A stretch of 41,671 bases of DNA from Saprospirales bacterium. Lineage in GTDB: Bacteria; Bacteroidota; Bacteroidia; Chitinophagales; Saprospiraceae. The translations under genes and the position numbers were made by a program. The stretch spans positions 1 to 41,671 of the forward strand of contig RECS01000120.1 of NCBI GenBank assembly GCA_007693915.1, given 5' to 3'. The notes beneath the pieces were generated by a model. That model ran no database searches and was not told the origin of the DNA. It was given only the letters and a program-made list of their open reading frames with translations. Below are positions 41,147 through 41,671 of this stretch, piece after piece (position 1 is the first letter of the stretch; the number at the start of each line of letters is the position of its first letter).

Positions 41147-41671
41147 ATGAAAAACCTCATCGTCATTATCCTTCTTTTCAGTTTTGCAAGTGAAATACAT
41201 GCCCAACTGGGTGTCAAAATAGGCACAAACATCGCAAAATTAAATTTTGCTGAAGATGAAGATTATATAGAAATCAAATCTTTAATTGGACTCAATATTG
41301 GTGCCTTATATGAGATGCAATTATCAGAAAAATTCAGCTTGCAAGGTGAATTGCAATTTATTCAAAAAGGTTCAAGAGCAGAAGATATTGATTTTGATGA
41401 AAAGTATTCGATTAGATTTAATTATATCGACCTCGCAGTAATGTCAAAGTATTACCTCACCAATATTGGGGAATCAACAAGACTTTATCTAAGTGCTACT
41501 CCATACCTTGGTTATGCAATCAATGGAAAGTATGAGGAGGAATACGATAACAGAACTTTCTCTGAATCGATAGATTTTAAGGAAGATGGAATAAGTAGAT
41601 TTGACTTTGGAATCGGGTTAGGTATTGGTCTAAACCGGAATAATTGGTTTCTGGATGTAAGATATAATATC
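41147..41671 (+). CDS. PorT-family outer membrane beta-barrel protein (3' end beyond the window)
   Basis: The first 175 residues of an outer-membrane barrel protein; the frame is still open at the window edge. The signal peptide (MKNLIVIILLFSFASEIHAQ) is followed by LGVKIGTNIAKLNF, the typical first strand of PorT-like 'outer membrane beta-barrel' proteins, and by alternating amphipathic strands (FSLQGELQFIQKG, YIDLAVMSKYYL, RLYLSATPYLGYAI, FDFGIGLGIGL). Its first codons (ATG AAA AAC CTC ATC) equal those of the lipoproteins upstream, suggesting the orphan cassette or its neighbour recombined here. It may be a receptor or channel of the same surface locus; this is inference. Confidence 0.8.
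   Translation, partial: MKNLIVIILLFSFASEIHAQLGVKIGTNIAKLNFAEDEDYIEIKSLIGLNIGALYEMQLSEKFSLQGELQFIQKGSRAEDIDFDEKYSIRFNYIDLAVMSKYYLTNIGESTRLYLSATPYLGYAINGKYEEEYDNRTFSESIDFKEDGISRFDFGIGLGIGLNRNNWFLDVRYNI

Overview
The window is about 41.7 kb of chromosomal DNA from a Bacteroidota bacterium, probably an environmental member of the Saprospirales/Cytophagales type. The pointers are: several genes preceded by the phylum's TAnnTTTG promoter element; no obvious Shine-Dalgarno sequences; a GYDIA-family GHMP kinase; an Nfu_N-NifU protein; an ExbB-ExbD-ExbD-TonB cluster; PorT-like barrels; and a type IX secretion (T9SS) C-terminal sorting domain. The DNA is AT-rich. I found no rRNA, tRNA, CRISPR array, transposase or prophage gene.

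Layout. 1-2.2 kb: an AT-rich leader and a phospho-sugar mutase. 2.3-5.5 kb (minus): an energy-transduction operon (ExbB/TolQ, two tandem ExbD, TonB), then a DUF4197 protein. 5.8-9.4 kb (plus): a fatty-acid beta-oxidation pair, a FadN-type dehydrogenase/hydratase fusion and a thiolase. 9.7-12.2 kb: a stand-alone pyruvate dehydrogenase E2, an intrinsic terminator, and a GYDIA kinase that appears to have lost its ATG start. 12.3-15.6 kb: an ECF sigma factor with a membrane-spanning, barrel-tailed partner and a lipoprotein. 15.7-18.4 kb: Nfu scaffold, inositol-monophosphatase-family protein and MacB-type ABC permease. 18.5-24.6 kb (minus): a zinc-ribbon membrane protein, a half-thioesterase remnant and a large TamB-like protein. 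24.8-28.1 kb: an isoprenylcysteine-methyltransferase-like membrane protein, an M28/GCPII-like peptidase and a CBS-pair protein. 28.4-31.2 kb (minus): an exported TPR-CHAT protein. 31.6-37.1 kb (minus): a complete RND efflux operon (adaptor, pump, TolC). 37.25 kb: a small CDGSH iron-sulfur protein.

The most unusual region is 37.7-41.7 kb. A good promoter (TTTG-N18-TAACTTTG) and an ATG run straight into an octanucleotide tandem repeat. The repeat sits just before a signal-peptide/T9SS-sorting-domain gene. At the present copy number the ATG is out of frame with the signal peptide, and a second, single-base frameshift separates the sorting domain. Three tandem paralogous lipoproteins follow. Their first ~100 bp (signal peptide, lipobox and the post-cysteine motif K-K-D-D/E) are almost identical in DNA while the bodies diverge, and a 184-bp perfect direct repeat spans two gene junctions. 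A fourth copy of the cassette, without start codon or body, sits immediately upstream of a PorT-like barrel gene cut by the window edge. I read this as a surface-protein variation locus. That reading is inference from repeat structure, not an established system.

The rest of the window is ordinary housekeeping and envelope metabolism. The shared theme is the Gram-negative envelope: TonB energization, TamB-type outer-membrane biogenesis, RND efflux, lipoproteins and barrels.
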